From NCBI GenBank assembly GCA_029216955.1, contig JANAVB010016200.1, forward strand, positions 348,397 through 412,396: 64,000 nt of DNA, in the 5' to 3' direction. Each line of letters starts with the position of its first letter. Within the stretch, counting starts at the first letter, position 1. The position numbers were made by a program, and so were the translations under genes. Origin of the DNA: Iris pallida (taxonomy: Eukaryota; Streptophyta; Magnoliopsida; Asparagales; Iridaceae). The notes beneath the pieces are model-generated. The model made no database searches. It was not told where the DNA came from and saw only the letters and a list, made by a program, of their open reading frames with translations. Below are positions 47,029-59,757 of the stretch, one piece after another.

Positions 47029-48885
47029 AATCTACCCACCTTAAAAATAATTTCGTCCTTGAAATTCTAATTCATAGCTATTCCTAAAAAGGAAGTCTAC
47101 CTTAACCTTAATCTCCTTAAATTTTAATTCCTCAAAAATAGTTTATATTCTTCTCCTAGCCATTTGTAACTGCATAACCTCTAGGACTTCTACCCACCTT
47201 TGATCACACTACTCCTCAAAACTAAAATTTTATAATCTTCTAATTAGTTGTTAACAATTCTACCAACAGATATCTACTGCGTATGGCATCTATAATCCTT
47301 TTCTATCTATCAAGCAACCTAAAAGTTTAACGAGCAATAAATTTACACAAGTAGCTAAGAAATATTGATGAATTCTAATAAGCATGACCATTCGTCGCTC
47401 TGAAATAGGAAAGACGGGAAGATAAGGAAGAATAATCGAGAGCAAATATGAAGTTTTAGAGCGGTAGAAAGTTCCCAATGATGCAGATAAAGAGAAAGTT
47501 TACGAACCATTGACCTATTTGCCAGATTGGGCCAGTGTAGTCTAGTCACTTGCTAAATCGAAGAACTCTTCGTTTCTTAGAGGGGCTTGCAATCCGTGCA
47601 ACACAGAAGTTTCGTTCTCAAAATTCTAAACAAGGTCCCATAATAAAACAGAATTCGAGAAATCAAGATTATGATTTTTTTCATGGTTATTTAAACACAC
47701 GAACAAGGGATATAAATGCAACACAAGATTATATCACGCCTTCCTGGTAGATGGAATAAGAGTTACGAATGACTTCACATTCTAAGAGGTGGAGACTACA
47801 TAATAGGTATAGGGACCTATTTCAATTGGTTCGGTTTTATAGTCTAAATATGATGGTATGCATGGATGGATTTTACTGGACTTAATGGGTTCCCTGATTG
47901 GACTTCAATCGTTGGTCAGATGAACCTTGGACCTCAATATATATTAACTGGACTAGATTCCAATGATAAAACTATTTCTAATAGGTTAGGGTATTCTAGA
48001 ATAGGTTTCCATCCAAGTAGTTGAGCTAGTTGCCAGTCAGGTTGGTTAGCTAGGTCCCTAAAGCCCAAAAATGTGCCTTCAGTGACTTTTGTGTTTAAGT
48101 AGCACATGAGGCCTCAATGGCACACTAGTGGCTTGTGCGTAGTGGGCTTTGAGATTACAACCATATATTGGGTCGAATGAATTGAGTCAAGGTTGAGGCT
48201 CTAGTGGAAGTCGGGAAGTATACCGGTATTATGGTAAGGGTTATGGCTAGTCCTTTTGACCCGAAAGTCGTACCACAAAAAAAGAGTACAAGAGGACGGG
48301 TTTGAGTGGGACATGATATACCTAGATAAAGGTGGACTCGTCTAGATCTTGCATATGAAATCTGTTGGAAGGTAACAGCTGGTCTCATGCTTCGAATATT
48401 AATGGCACGGCCGGGGACACAAAATGATCTAAATGGAAGGTGGGAGTCCATGGGGCACTAATTATCATCCTAATGGAAATTATTCTAATCAATCGATAAT
48501 CCTCGTATATCCTAAAATTTTAGAAGGCTTACAGTCGACTCACCTTAGAAGCTAGGACATGGTTTTAGGAATAATAAAATTAGAAAAATTCCAAAGTCCG
48601 GATATTGCTCCTCGACTCTTGTTAATAAAGAATAAGGAACGGCATAACGAAATACGGTAGATATAAGTCAAGTCAAGGATCGTTCCTTAATAAATGGAAA
48701 ACGAGTATGTATAATGACACATGGTCGATAAAATAGAATGATCTACTCGTCCCTAGTATACAAGATTTATCGACGGGGTAACCAACTCTAAGGCACATCA
48801 TATGAAAAGATTTCTAACAACTGTGTCATAAATTTCTATTTGTGTCAACCTGCCAGACTATTGTCACAAGGGTTCTAGTGGTATG
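47029..48885 (-). other. Interior next to the 3' LTR of the B element; PPT, no recognisable coding
   Basis: The minus strand next to the LTR reads CAAGGACGAAATTATTTTTA then AGGTGGGTAGAT, the expected polypurine region. The remaining 1.8 kb has only short open stretches (for example 47550-47750 plus, 48155-48451 minus) without motifs. It may be the non-coding 3' part of the element or unrelated inserted DNA. Element D interrupts it at 48886 and it resumes at 63042. Confidence 0.5.
48881..48885. repeat. Target site duplication of element D, left copy (GTATG)
   Basis: Exactly repeated at 63037-63041. Confidence 0.9.
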
Positions 48886-51800
48886 TGTAACTCCACTTTC
48901 CTAATTTTTGAGAATTTTATAAGTTTTCAAATAATAGATTTTGTTCAAATCAGTAAATCGAATAATCATTCTCATTACTAGAGTTGGAGGAAATTTTCTA
49001 GTTTGTTGCAACCAATTAAAGTGGTTTCCATTTTGAATCTCCTAACGACTTTTATAATTGATTTCTGATCAATTATGCAAATAGTGAAAAGGGGGAGGGG
49101 TCATTCGCAGTTTTACCATTAAGTAGAGGGGCATTTTGGCAGAAGGCTCATTGTTTTTATATAACAGCAGAGAAAGAGAGCTGTAATTTTTTTATTCCCA
49201 ATTCATCTACTCTCGATTTTTCTAAGACTTTTCCCAATTTCCTCAATCTAAGCTGTAAACCTAACCCTAATTATTTTGTGCCACCTGGCGATGGCGATGG
49301 TGGTGACTCTGGCGAGGTCATCCCCTTAACACCGAGCTTCTAGCGACGGTGTGACCTATTCAAAACGATCAGAGGAGAAGTGACTACATCTGGTCATCTC
49401 TCCGGCTGTGCACATCCGTTCTCGGCGATCGAACGTTCTCTTCCGGCGACGACGAGTGGCGGTCAGGCGTGGTTCTTCTCCCTCCGGTGACCGACCAAAC
49501 CTAGTAAGTATCAATTATTGTTGAGCACTGATTTTCGCATGGGATTGATCGATTTACTCGTCGATCCTCGACTGATTGTTCCTTTGTGGTGTTTCTGTAG
49601 TCATTGTTCAGTGGTGTCTGATTGGAAGAGCTGAGTTCGCTGTTCCGATCTAGACAACTATGACAAGATGGATCAGAAGAGGGGATTAGTTAATTAGTTG
49701 TTGTAGCTAAGGATTGGTGATCGAATCTAATTTTAAGTATCAAACCTTCGTGTTCTTGATTTCTTGCTATTCTTTGGAAGGAAATCCATATTCATCGATG
49801 CGTGGGTTCTTTTCTTTTCTGCGTATTGTACATGTTCGATGAAATGCTATGCTGGGACCTCGATTCGTATTAGGACATGGAATGAGCTGTATCTGGTTAA
49901 TCGGATCATGTCGGATACGATCTGTAGCTGAGCCGCTGACCAATACTTCTCATCTCAGGTATTGTTCTAACTATTTTTGTGTTAATTTTAAGTGTATCTT
50001 ATGAATTTGATTTAGAGTAGAATTTGGCCAGGATCGGCCATGTTGTGGTGTGGTTTGTGTCGGCTATAGTCGTGTTCGTATTCAGGAAGGTGGGTTGTGT
50101 CCAAGAGCAGTGTTCGAACCCTGTGTCGTGTTCGTGTGGGCGTATCATTTGGCTCATGTTCGGCCAGTGGTTGTGTCTTGCTGCACTCATTTTCAACTTG
50201 GCGTGTGTGTTTTCAAAGATGGGTCACGTGTAGAGGATTTTTGAGTTAAAGTGTAGATTACTTATAGCCTATTGATTAAGATTTCTATTTTGTTTTTCTA
50301 CTTTGGATTTTATATATTCTTTCATTTAATTGTATAATTTGTGGTTTTGAGTTCTGGTTTTGACTTTGGGGTGTGGAATATGGGTTGGACAAGAAGGTTT
50401 AGCAGGATTTGATTTGGACCTCACTGTTCTTCATGCTGCTAGGTTAGCAACTATTGATTCTTGTCTTAATGTTTACTGAAGAATGGGGACTAGAGTTTGG
50501 AAGTGGCAACTGGGAAAAAAATCAAACTAATGAGGCTAACAAGAAGTGTCCTTTAGGTCTTAGCTCTGTTCGCATTGGATAACATAGGAATAATATATAA
50601 ATTTTCCTGTGTTGTGTATATTAGTTTTGGAATTGTATAATTCTGGGTGGTTGGTTGTATCCGATGGAGTACACTGATAATTGAATTCAAAGTCTTGTTT
50701 GTGGCCTTCTATATTATGAATGGCATTGAGAATGATTAGCAACGCTGCTGAGACAGGAAGGGCTATAGAATTGAGTTGTGTTGAGTTGCTGTTAGTATGT
50801 TTCAGGCCAAGCCTATTTTTGAGTTAAATAAACCTGCTGATTCCAATCCTAGGTTGACTGAAATTTGGGCTGGGCCAGTTGACATTTAACCTGGACATAT
50901 TTTTTTGGTATGGGCTGCTGAGTTCGATTGTAGATTATGGGATTGGCACTGGCAAGTAGTGGCAGGGATTGAGTTTTGCTTAAGTTTTCCATTTCAATTT
51001 TATATATTATGTAAAGCTTTTTGTAATATTCTAAATGAGGTTGGGCTCTGATTTACCCTTTCTAAATTTCGAGTTTAAGTTGAATGCTGAAATAATCAGT
51101 AGTTAGATACACAGACTTGGTAAATCAACTAGTTGAATAATTAGCTAAATTTTGTTAATAATAATGATTTATTACCTTGTTAAATATTATATGTAAATAT
51201 AGTTAGACTAGGATGGTGATTAAGAAATTTTGGGTAAGAAGATATTGTTTAAACCTTAACCAACTTGTAATCTATTAAAGCAGGTGGACATACAGCTTTA
51301 CCACCCATTCTTGATCACCCTGAGCAAGGCAAGTATACTCCTCGGATTTGTCCATTTTTTTATGTCTTTTATATTCATTCTTGTATCTTCTGGTTGACAT
51401 GATTTATCACGAGATTGTCTTGTATTATGTTTCCTTGAGTTTACTTGTGTCTGGGATGGAAAATACTACAGATGTGTGATCAAACACGAGTTACTATTTA
51501 TATGAATAGCTTAGGTCCCGCATCGTGCATGTGGGACCGAAGTCGTACCATTTTATGTTCCCTGAATCTACCCAAGCCGATCACACACTCTGGATGTATT
51601 TCGATATATTGCACACTTCATGATTCATGTTGTATTTCATGTTCAGGACTCATTTCATGTTCCCTGTATTTACTTTCAGTATTCATGTTCAGGTTTCATG
51701 TCTTGTTCTCATTTCTCGGACTTTATATATATTTCATGTATTCATTTTCATACCATGATGTTCATGTTCATTTCCTTGGATATACTTAGCTCTGCTCCTG

Positions 51801-52176
51801 ACTAGGATATGTTACAGGTATACTTGCAGGACATTATTCTATATTATGGGCCAGAGCCCGGGATCTTAGCTGAGCAGGACAGAGTCATGACTTAGCTTGA
51901 GGTTTCAGGTTTAGATTGTTTTAGCTATTCCTCTAGATATTGTATGCTCTTAGAATTCATATTGTATTTCTTTGTTGTTGTCTCTAGTACTTTTATGATA
52001 TTATGATCGGTGGATTATGGTGATCTTCTGAGAACATTTTTAGATGCTGTGATTATACACATTTATGTTTATCTGGTTAGATTTTCCTAGCTTGGTACAG
52101 CTTACTTTGTCGTGTCTAACGACGGAGGCTGGGCTTGTCCGACTCGTATCCGATTATTCGGGGGCGGATCGTGACA
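48886..52176 (+). repeat. 5' LTR of element D
   Basis: Starts TGTAACTCCACTTTCC and ends GGCGGATCGTGACA. A short U3 of about 300 bp leads to a TATA box (49156-49164), then a leader with CCTAACCCTAA and a (GGCGAT)-rich stretch, then R/U5 of nearly 3 kb. An acceptor-like CCTGACTAGG to GTTACAG motif (about 51797-51816) and the shared terminal module (52096-52176) close it. Confidence 0.9.
49156..49164 (+). promoter_or_regulatory. Putative TATA box of LTR D
   Basis: TTTTATATAACAGCAGAG, conserved at 60027-60036 in the 3' LTR, about 270 bp from the LTR start. It is followed by a CT-rich leader. Confidence 0.5.
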
Positions 52177-52401
52177 TGTTTCTAGTAGTGGTCCATGTAT
52201 GTCTATCCTAATGGTACCTAGGTATTAGCGTACTATTGGTGGACTTGATTAAACTAGAAAAACTTGAATCACAGCATAGAAAATCGGGTACATCAGGTAT
52301 ATTGAGATTCTATAAACACTTGTTGTTCTTAGGACTAGGTTATTTTAACAGTTTTTTATTTTTCAGATAGTTCAAAGCATGCGACCTCGGAACTATTGAT
52401 C
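52177..52401 (+). promoter_or_regulatory. Primer-binding region and gag leader of element D
   Basis: TAGTGGTCCATGTATGTC, 9 bases after the LTR, matches the primer-binding region of element C. At 52341-52366 TTTTAACAG, a T-rich run and TTTTTCAG form a good 3' splice site, 12 bases before an ATG (52379) opening MRPRN. This is probably the gag start. The frame is stopped at once by TGA and then cut by solo LTR E. Confidence 0.5.
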
Positions 52402-54876
52402 TGTAACACCCACTTTTCTAAAAAGAGGGTAATTTTGAACTTTTGTAAAAGTTTATTATTTAATAATAGGATTTATGATTTATGGAAATTTTTAATTAAT
52501 TTAATACTATTTAAAATTGGTGAATTATAATTTTGATGTGTTAGCTAGTGAACTCTAGAACTGTTGAGCCTAGAGACTAACCATGACCATGGGGACCTAA
52601 CCATGTGATTAGAATGACTATTTACAACTTTTTAGGCTAAGGATATTTTGGTCATTTTATGACTTTTGAATTATTTAGGATTTTGATTAATTGGTGAATT
52701 TTAGATTATTTTAATAATATTTAAATTGATGTATTATGATTTTGGTCATTTTTCATATTTTAATATTTTGGGAAAATTTTATATTTTTAATATTATTTTA
52801 TTGGATTTGTTTAGTCCGGTTTGAGTTTCGTCTCCTTCCGACTTGTATTGTGACCCAGGTAGCTTAAACTCTAGATGGGATCCAATATTAAGTTAAGCAT
52901 GGCTCACAAAATCCAACATTTAAGTTAGTTAATTGAACTAATTTTTATCATGTTAGAATGGTTAAGTTAGAGACTCAAAACTAGATCATTTTGACCCCAA
53001 ACTTGAACCTAGTCTAGACTTAACCATATGAGACTAGAGAGGGGCAATTAGGACATTTCCCATTAGCCCTAATGGACTCTTTATGGCAGCCACCTTTAGG
53101 AGAGAATGATTCATTTCATTCATTACAATCTTGCATCTTTTATTTTCCTTTTGTTCTTCTCTAATTTTAGAGAGCCTTCCCATTGATAGGATCTTCAAAT
53201 CAAATCATTCCTTCACCAAACCTTCCCTCAATCATTCCCATTCTCCAAAGGAAGGGTGCTACCAAGGATCGGAAGAGGAGTGCAAGGAGGAGTGTCCACT
53301 TGAGGGATCTTCGTATCGGAGCCGTGTCCTAAAGGATTTTATTGGGATTCCACTCCCAATAGGTAAAACCCATCCTCTAAATCGATTTTCTTTACATATA
53401 AATTAGTTTTGAATCCGTAGGATCCATCCTCATGCATGTGTCCCATTTAGATTCAAATTTGAGGCCATTTGGAGCTCTCTTGAGAATTTTAGATATGTGT
53501 CTTGTGTCCTACTTGATAGATCCCAAATTAGGACACCCCATGTGTATGTATGTATGATAATAGTTTAAATAGATATTTAAATTCAGTTTTAGAATGGTTA
53601 GAGAGTGGATTGATCTTAGTTAGGATGGTTAGAATGAGTTTCATTTGGATACATATGTTTGTATCCAAGTATCTTGGCCTATATGTGTTCTTTTGTCCAA
53701 AATAACTCAAATTCGTCATAATATTCATCCACGTTTTTATTAACCAAAGCAACTTAAAAATGTCATAACTTTTAGTTTAGAACTCCGATTTGTCTCCCGT
53801 TTTTTTTAAAAGAACCATATCGAAGTTAGCTTTCCAAATATATATTTTATTAAGCCAAATTCTTTATCTAACTTTTTGTAAAATTATTTGAGTGTCAGCT
53901 GTACGAAAGACGATCGTGTTTCAGTATTTTTGCGATTTCGGGAGCTTTCGAACACGAAAATGCGATCCGTTTAAAGTTTCGGAAAGCTAACACGAAGGGA
54001 TACAACATACTTTAATTCTAGAATTTAGGAGAGGCCCAATTGGTACAGTATTGGTTTTAAGTAGAAGAGTGACTATACGATATATGCATTTTGTGTAACC
54101 TATGAGCCTATGTAGTATGGATATTAAATGAATATAGAGTATGTAATACATGATATATTAGATGAATGAAATGATATATATATATATGATATATATCCTC
54201 TTTACATTAATGTATATATATGGTTGAATGCAAGCATGTAGAATACAATTAATATAATGTATGTAAGCAATGCATAAATGCATGAATGAAAGAATGATAT
54301 ACAATGTATGCATGAAAGTATATAATGAATGCTAGATATGAATGCAAGGTATACATGTAATGATAGATACGAATGCATAATATATAAATAATATAATATA
54401 ATATATAATGATAGCATGTACGGTAATATAGAATATATGATGCAAGTATGTATATGTCCACTATTTTCCCTTTTCCTTACATTTTCCTTCCCTTTCCTTT
54501 CCATTTCAGTTTTTCCCCCTTTTTCCATCTTCTATTTTTACATGTTGTATACAATGTATATAATGTATAGATGCATGTAAGTACGTAATATGCATGAATG
54601 ACATGTATATAATAAAAATAAGTATATGTATGCAACTTAATGATATGTGAATGGATATAATGCCTGAACTGAAATATGCATGCATATGGGATATGAATGA
54701 ATGTATAAATGCATGAATGAATGTCATATATGAATGAATGAATCAATCAAAGGTATAAGTAAAATATAATGCATTGTAATGAATGTTAACATATATAATG
54801 TATAAAAGTATGTATGTAAATGTGCATGAATGTATATATCTATGTAACTATATAAATATGCATGATGTAACATATG

Positions 54877-54922
<46 letters not shown>

Positions 54923-56379
54923 ATGTGGATATGCATGTATGTATGAAGGTATGTATTTATATATATTATCTATTTTATATTATGCATTATTATGGTTCAC
55001 ATTGTCTTTTGATTGTGTGAGTGCTAGCCTAGGCTTGGTTAGGCCTAGTGAGACTTGTTAGACTTGTTTGGGCTAGGACTTGACCTAGTTGACCTAATTT
55101 GATTAGTGTGGTCGACTAGAGTTGACCAAGTGTTGACTTTAGTCTAGTTTGACCTAGACAGCATGCAGATGCATTGTACATTTTATTTATCATCTCTCGT
55201 ATACATCTTGACCTGTGTTGCTCTAAATAGGACTCTGTGGCTTCAGTTTGGACCTCTATACCTATTAGCTATTCAGGTTATCAGGCGAGTACATTCTCTG
55301 ATCATTTTATATCTTGTTTAGGATTATATTTCCTGCTTTAGATTATCTTACTTGATGCTGACACATTGGTAACACGGATTAGTACTATATGGATACCTTC
55401 ATGAGATATTATCCCTCTCGGGAGCATCAGATACTCTTGTCTCGTGTGTTTCACTTACATCACGTATCTCATGCTTCTATTATCATGAATCTTCGGGAAT
55501 CAGCTAGTGACTCATGTACTCTCATGATCACCGAACCTTCACGAATCAATTCATGAATCACCCTTTATGGGCAATGTAGTATAATCATGAATCTTAACGT
55601 AACTTGACTGGATCCTTGTGTATTGATTGGGGATAAGGGAGTATAAATGAACATGTGGATAATTCCAAGTAGTGTAATCATGAATCAATTCCGTAGTGTA
55701 ATCATGAATCAGTCCCTAGCCATTCACATGTTTATCCTGTACTCTGAATCACTAGCACTGTCTCTCTTTATATATCATAGATATTTACTTATAGCCTCTC
55801 TTTTACATTATGCTATTCTTCAGTTTCCTATATTTTATTCTCTAGCATGATTATATTTCCTTTCCTGCTATAACTTGTTGAGATGTATTGTGCTCGCTTC
55901 TGTCCTGACTGGACCTGTTGAAAATATTACAGAGGATGAGGATGAGGCGTGCTGTCCCACTAATTATGGGCCTACCCTAGATGACAGTACAGACTTGGAC
56001 CAGCAGCAAGATCCTTTAGCTGTGGACGACACTCCACTAGACTAGGATATTTTCCTTATGTTTTTATTCTGGATGATTGTATTATGATATTTGGATTATG
56101 TAGATTTGTTATATCTTTTAGACACTTAGACTCTCTGGTTGTACTTATGTGGATTCCTTTTCGTTTCAGCAATATCTATCTATCTTCTATTTTATCATTC
56201 TGCCTTAGATGTGATTGAGACTGTATCTGCTATGTCACCTCCATTCGGAGAGTATATACTGTACAGGTACCTTTATATTGTTAGATGTCGACCTAGGACA
56301 GCGTTCTACCATCGATACTGCGGCGTAGGCTGGACGTACCCATGTCTCATGCCCTTACTCTAGGGTGCGGGTCGTGACA
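52402..56379 (+). repeat. Solo LTR E (3978 bp), nested in element D
   Basis: Starts TGTAACACCCACTTTTC and ends GGGTGCGGGTCGTGACA. GATC lies on both sides (52398-52401 and 56380-56383), a 4-bp or degraded 5-bp duplication. The sequence rejoins into a plausible gag leader when E is removed. E has a U3 with a leader near 53060-53400, a stretch shared with LTR A (53890-53995), an ATG/ATA-rich simple region, a TCCTGACTGG to ATTACAG motif (55911-55933) and the terminal module (56300-56379). No second copy is in the window. Confidence 0.75.
54080..54960. repeat. Degenerate ATGAATG/TATATA simple-sequence region in LTR E, with (TA)n
   Basis: Many GAATGAATG, ATGCATGAATG and TATATAATGTA words, plus a clean (TA)n run (54879-54919). 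Stop-poor Tyr/Ile/His-rich frames on the minus strand are by-products of this composition. Confidence 0.75.
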
Positions 56380-57372
56380 GATCCACCTACACTTGAGGGT
56401 TTCAAGCCTCTACTACTTTCTATCGCCCTACTATCCCCTTGGGTAGTACGTAGTTGATGGAGATGTTTCAAGAGCTCATTAGCACCAAGAGGGAGCAGGC
56501 TATTCTTTTCTAAGCCAGACTTATGGATACACACTCCGAGCCAGGAGGGACTTCTGATTTCTTCAGATCCTTGGACTTTACCGACACCGATCGCATATCT
56601 TGTACCGAGAAGCAGATCAAGAACCTGGAGCCGCCATTGATGATCATCCAAGTCTCGGAGGACCCGACTCTTCTAAAGATTGGAGCCACCAGCCAAGAGA
56701 TCCAAATATAGCACAGACAGTAGAACGAGACGGGAAGCTGAAGCCCAGGATAGATAAGAAGACTTATTATGGGGACAACAACTACTCTGGACCCACAAAA
56801 TGTCGCAACACTCAGACAGCATTTCTTCAGCCGCGTCATCAGACTCAGATAATGGCCATTTGTGCTTTCTACCGCCGTCTAGGACATCGCTTTGAGAAGT
56901 ATCGCAAGAGGCTCGAACTCTGTCTATCCTATGGATCTTCTGTCCACCGAATGAAAGATTGCTAGCAAGTTGTGGATCACAAAGGCCGAGGAGCATCAGG
57001 ATCTTAGCAGCCAGCACGCCAGCAGCCGTATATTCCTGCCAGAGTCCTGCATTCAAGCCCCAACGGGAGATTCAGATTCAGATTCGTCTGACGATCATCT
57101 GCAATTTCTGCCACCTCTCAGGACACCACTACGACGAGCGCCGCAAAAGACGAAGACTATGCTTGTACTGCGGATCGCCTACTCACCAAGTCAAGGATTA
57201 CCTGGAGATCGTTGATCACATAGCCCAAGGACGAGCACGAGGAGCACCAGAACTACAGCAAGGGGACCGGCCTTTCTAGATTCAGCAACCACATGGTGCA
57301 CTACCGCAGGGATCAGCCTACGCCAGGACAGTTGAAGAAGTTGAAGTGATTCCAGTCCCGGAGGAATACTGA
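56380..57372 (+). pseudogene. Gag remnant of element D with two zinc-knuckle-like motifs
   Basis: Open pieces in different frames (56523-56711, 56600-56965, 56959-57279). The first knuckle-like block appears as CAFYRRLGHRFEKYRKR followed by LCLSYGSSVHRMKDC. A parallel block downstream reads CNFCHLSGHHYDERRKRR and LCLYCGSPTHQVKDY (57160-57202): C-x2-C-x4-H intact but with the last Cys replaced by Tyr. The arrangement of paired C-C-H-C units separated by an Arg-rich link resembles Gag of element C (KEGYVFSEYRRAHGLCLTYG). No protease follows. The frame changes and missing ligands make it non-functional as it stands. Confidence 0.65.
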
Positions 57373-59726
57373 AGTCAGACTAAAGACCGAAGGATTTTTC
57401 TTGCACGGTTGGAGGAAACCATGTATCTTGATTCGCAATGCAGTCTTTCCTTAAATTTCTCTTAGCACCTAGATCCTTTCTTGAAACTTCTTGTTTTCTA
57501 TTTTGAAACTTTAGTTGATATTCGAAACTTATTTCGAGATATTGTTTCCTATTCAGTAAACATGTTTCATATCCACAATTTGATATTCGTTTGAAATCCA
57601 CTACTCGATACTGTTTGCCTATTCCTCTTTCATGACTTTGATTTTCTATTCGAGAGTTGTTTGTCCACTACTTGTTTTGACCTTGTCTCATATCCGAGGT
57701 TTTGCTTGTCTTATGGATACTTATTCCTACTCGTTTATTGATATTCTGTTTGCTAATCGAACTTGTACTATTCGAGATTTATTCCTACTTGAAATATCCT
57801 TCTGAAATTTTGTTTGAACCTCCGATTCTATTGATGCTTGTTTGAGATTCTATTTCCTATTCTCGACTTTATTCGGACTTGTTCTCTATTTACGATTTTG
57901 TTTACTATTGAGATTCGCTTGTTTCATATTTACGATCCAATACCTTGTTTCCTATTGGAACCTGTTTTTAGTCACTATTTGAAACCTTGCTTCCTCGTTG
58001 AGATTTTTTATTCAAGATTTTGTTTCTTACTCACAACTTTGTTGATACTTGATTTTCTATTTTTGATTGTGTACCCTATTGGAGATTTTGTTTTCTATTC
58101 GAGTTTTTGCTCAAGATTTCATTGTTATTCGAGATTTTATTAAAACTTGTTTCCGGTACGAGATTTTATTTCTTATTTTAAAATTTTGTCCCCTATCTGA
58201 TACTTTATTTCTGTTCAACCTTCGAGACTCTGTTATCCCTTCAGAATAACGTCCCATATATGGAATTTTTTTTACCATTCCAGTTTTCATTTGAGATTTC
58301 GGTTACCATTTGAACTTTGTTAACTGTTGAAGTTTAAAATCTCCTTGTTGCCCTTTTAGTACTCACTATTCCTTGATTAGATCTGTTGTTGTTTCTTAGT
58401 ATCTAACAAAATCTCTTGTTTCTAAAAGGCGGATAACATCACCTTTTACCTTGACTTAGACTACTAGAACTCATTTTGAATTCTTGAAATTTTAAATTCC
58501 CATGAATAAGGTTGAGAGACTATTCGATGATCTACTGGGGCGTGGCAGTTGCGCGCTGCAATCTTTATCTGGACTATGGATACTAAGGGTTCACTGCATC
58601 CAACAGCACATTGGCGAGGCAGGAAGTCTAAGTTGAAGTGATTTCAGACATTCATTGGTTTTCGAGTATTATTGAGACTTTGTCATATTCTTCATATCTT
58701 AATCTCTTGGGTTATTTCATCAATGATTGTTGGAAAATGGATAAAGTTGATAGAATATTCGGTGACATATTGTTATTTGAGTCACCGAGCCGAAGTCTAC
58801 TGCAGTCAGATATATACTGGCGGGATAGGGATTCTAGGCAAAGTGATTTCAAATACCTATATGTTCTCCGGTACCATAGAAACTATATTCCCTTTTTTAT
58901 ATAGTTATTGATATTTCATGAATCTTTGCACGTTCACCCTTATTTGATACTAATGCCTCCTGGATGTTCCATACTCCTTCAATCAACCCTTGCAATTTCC
59001 CTTCTTACATATTATTGTTGGACCATTGATTCTCTCAAAAAGTATCAATTGTTGTATCTTGATTCCGTTCCACCAGATCTTCCATTAATCATACTTATAT
59101 ATTTCGATCGTGTTTCGTATAAATTTTCATCTTGATCATGTTTATCTAACCGTGGTTCTCCTATCTTGTTCTAGTCCACTTGTGCTAAACTCTTGATTAT
59201 TGATCGTGCTTAGTAGATCGTATCTTCATAGTTTTACACTTCTAAGTTGTAGTTAATTTTCATTCCATCTCGTACCTGTCTGATCTTTCTATTATTAACA
59301 AATTGTGTTATTTCAATTTTCGGCCTGAAATTATCATACTTGGTCTTAATTGAACCTTGTTTCACTTTGTTCCGACCAACTTTGACCATTATCGATCATG
59401 TCATGTTACCGTTTCATTCGTCACAACAAGTCATTCCAAGTTCTATCTTTGGTCACATGAAGATGATCCTGATTTTCTTAGATTTTATAATGTTTTCACT
59501 CAGTACCTGTTGATCATACCTACTGATTGAAATTCCGTTTTGACCATGACCAATTTTCCAGCATGTCTCAACTTTGATCAAAATTCTGTTTAAAAAATCA
59601 TGCCAAATGAGGTTTTTCTTTTCTAGTCATGACTAGACTATGTTCTATAATAGGTTTATTGTAGTGCTCAGTCTTAAAATTTTTATCTTTGAGTGCTATA
59701 ACTTGTCCACTGTATCCTTTGAATTT
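57373..59726 (+). other. Non-coding interior of element D, degenerate TATTCGAGATTTTG repeats
   Basis: From 57440 to 58330 the phrases CTATTCGAG, GAGATTTTGTTTC and CTATTTGAAAC recur dozens of times at 20-45 bp spacing: a decayed short tandem repeat on a T-rich strand. From 58500 to 59720 is T-rich DNA with GAAGTGATTTCA at 58636-58647 and a similar AAGTGATTTCAAA near 58838; an AAGTGATTCCAG word also occurs near 57345, at the end of the gag remnant. No reverse transcriptase or integrase motif is seen on either strand. Confidence 0.55.
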
Positions 59727-59757
59727 CGAGGACGAAATTTTCTAAGGGGGAGAGATT
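59727..59757 (+). promoter_or_regulatory. Polypurine tract region of element D
   Basis: TCGAGGACGAAATTTTCTAA followed by GGGGGAGAGATT, ending at the TG of the 3' LTR. This is the standard form for Tekay/Del-type elements. Confidence 0.85.

Noticed and set aside
53131..53406. Small protein of 91 residues
   Set aside because: Inside solo LTR E, no homologous motif, overlaps the likely LTR leader.
54202..54936. Several long minus-strand frames rich in Tyr, Ile and His
   Set aside because: By-product of the ATGAATG/TATATA simple sequence.
57440..58330. CRISPR-like spaced repeats
   Set aside because: Repeats are degenerate and irregularly spaced with no unique spacers of fixed length, and the context is a plant retrotransposon.
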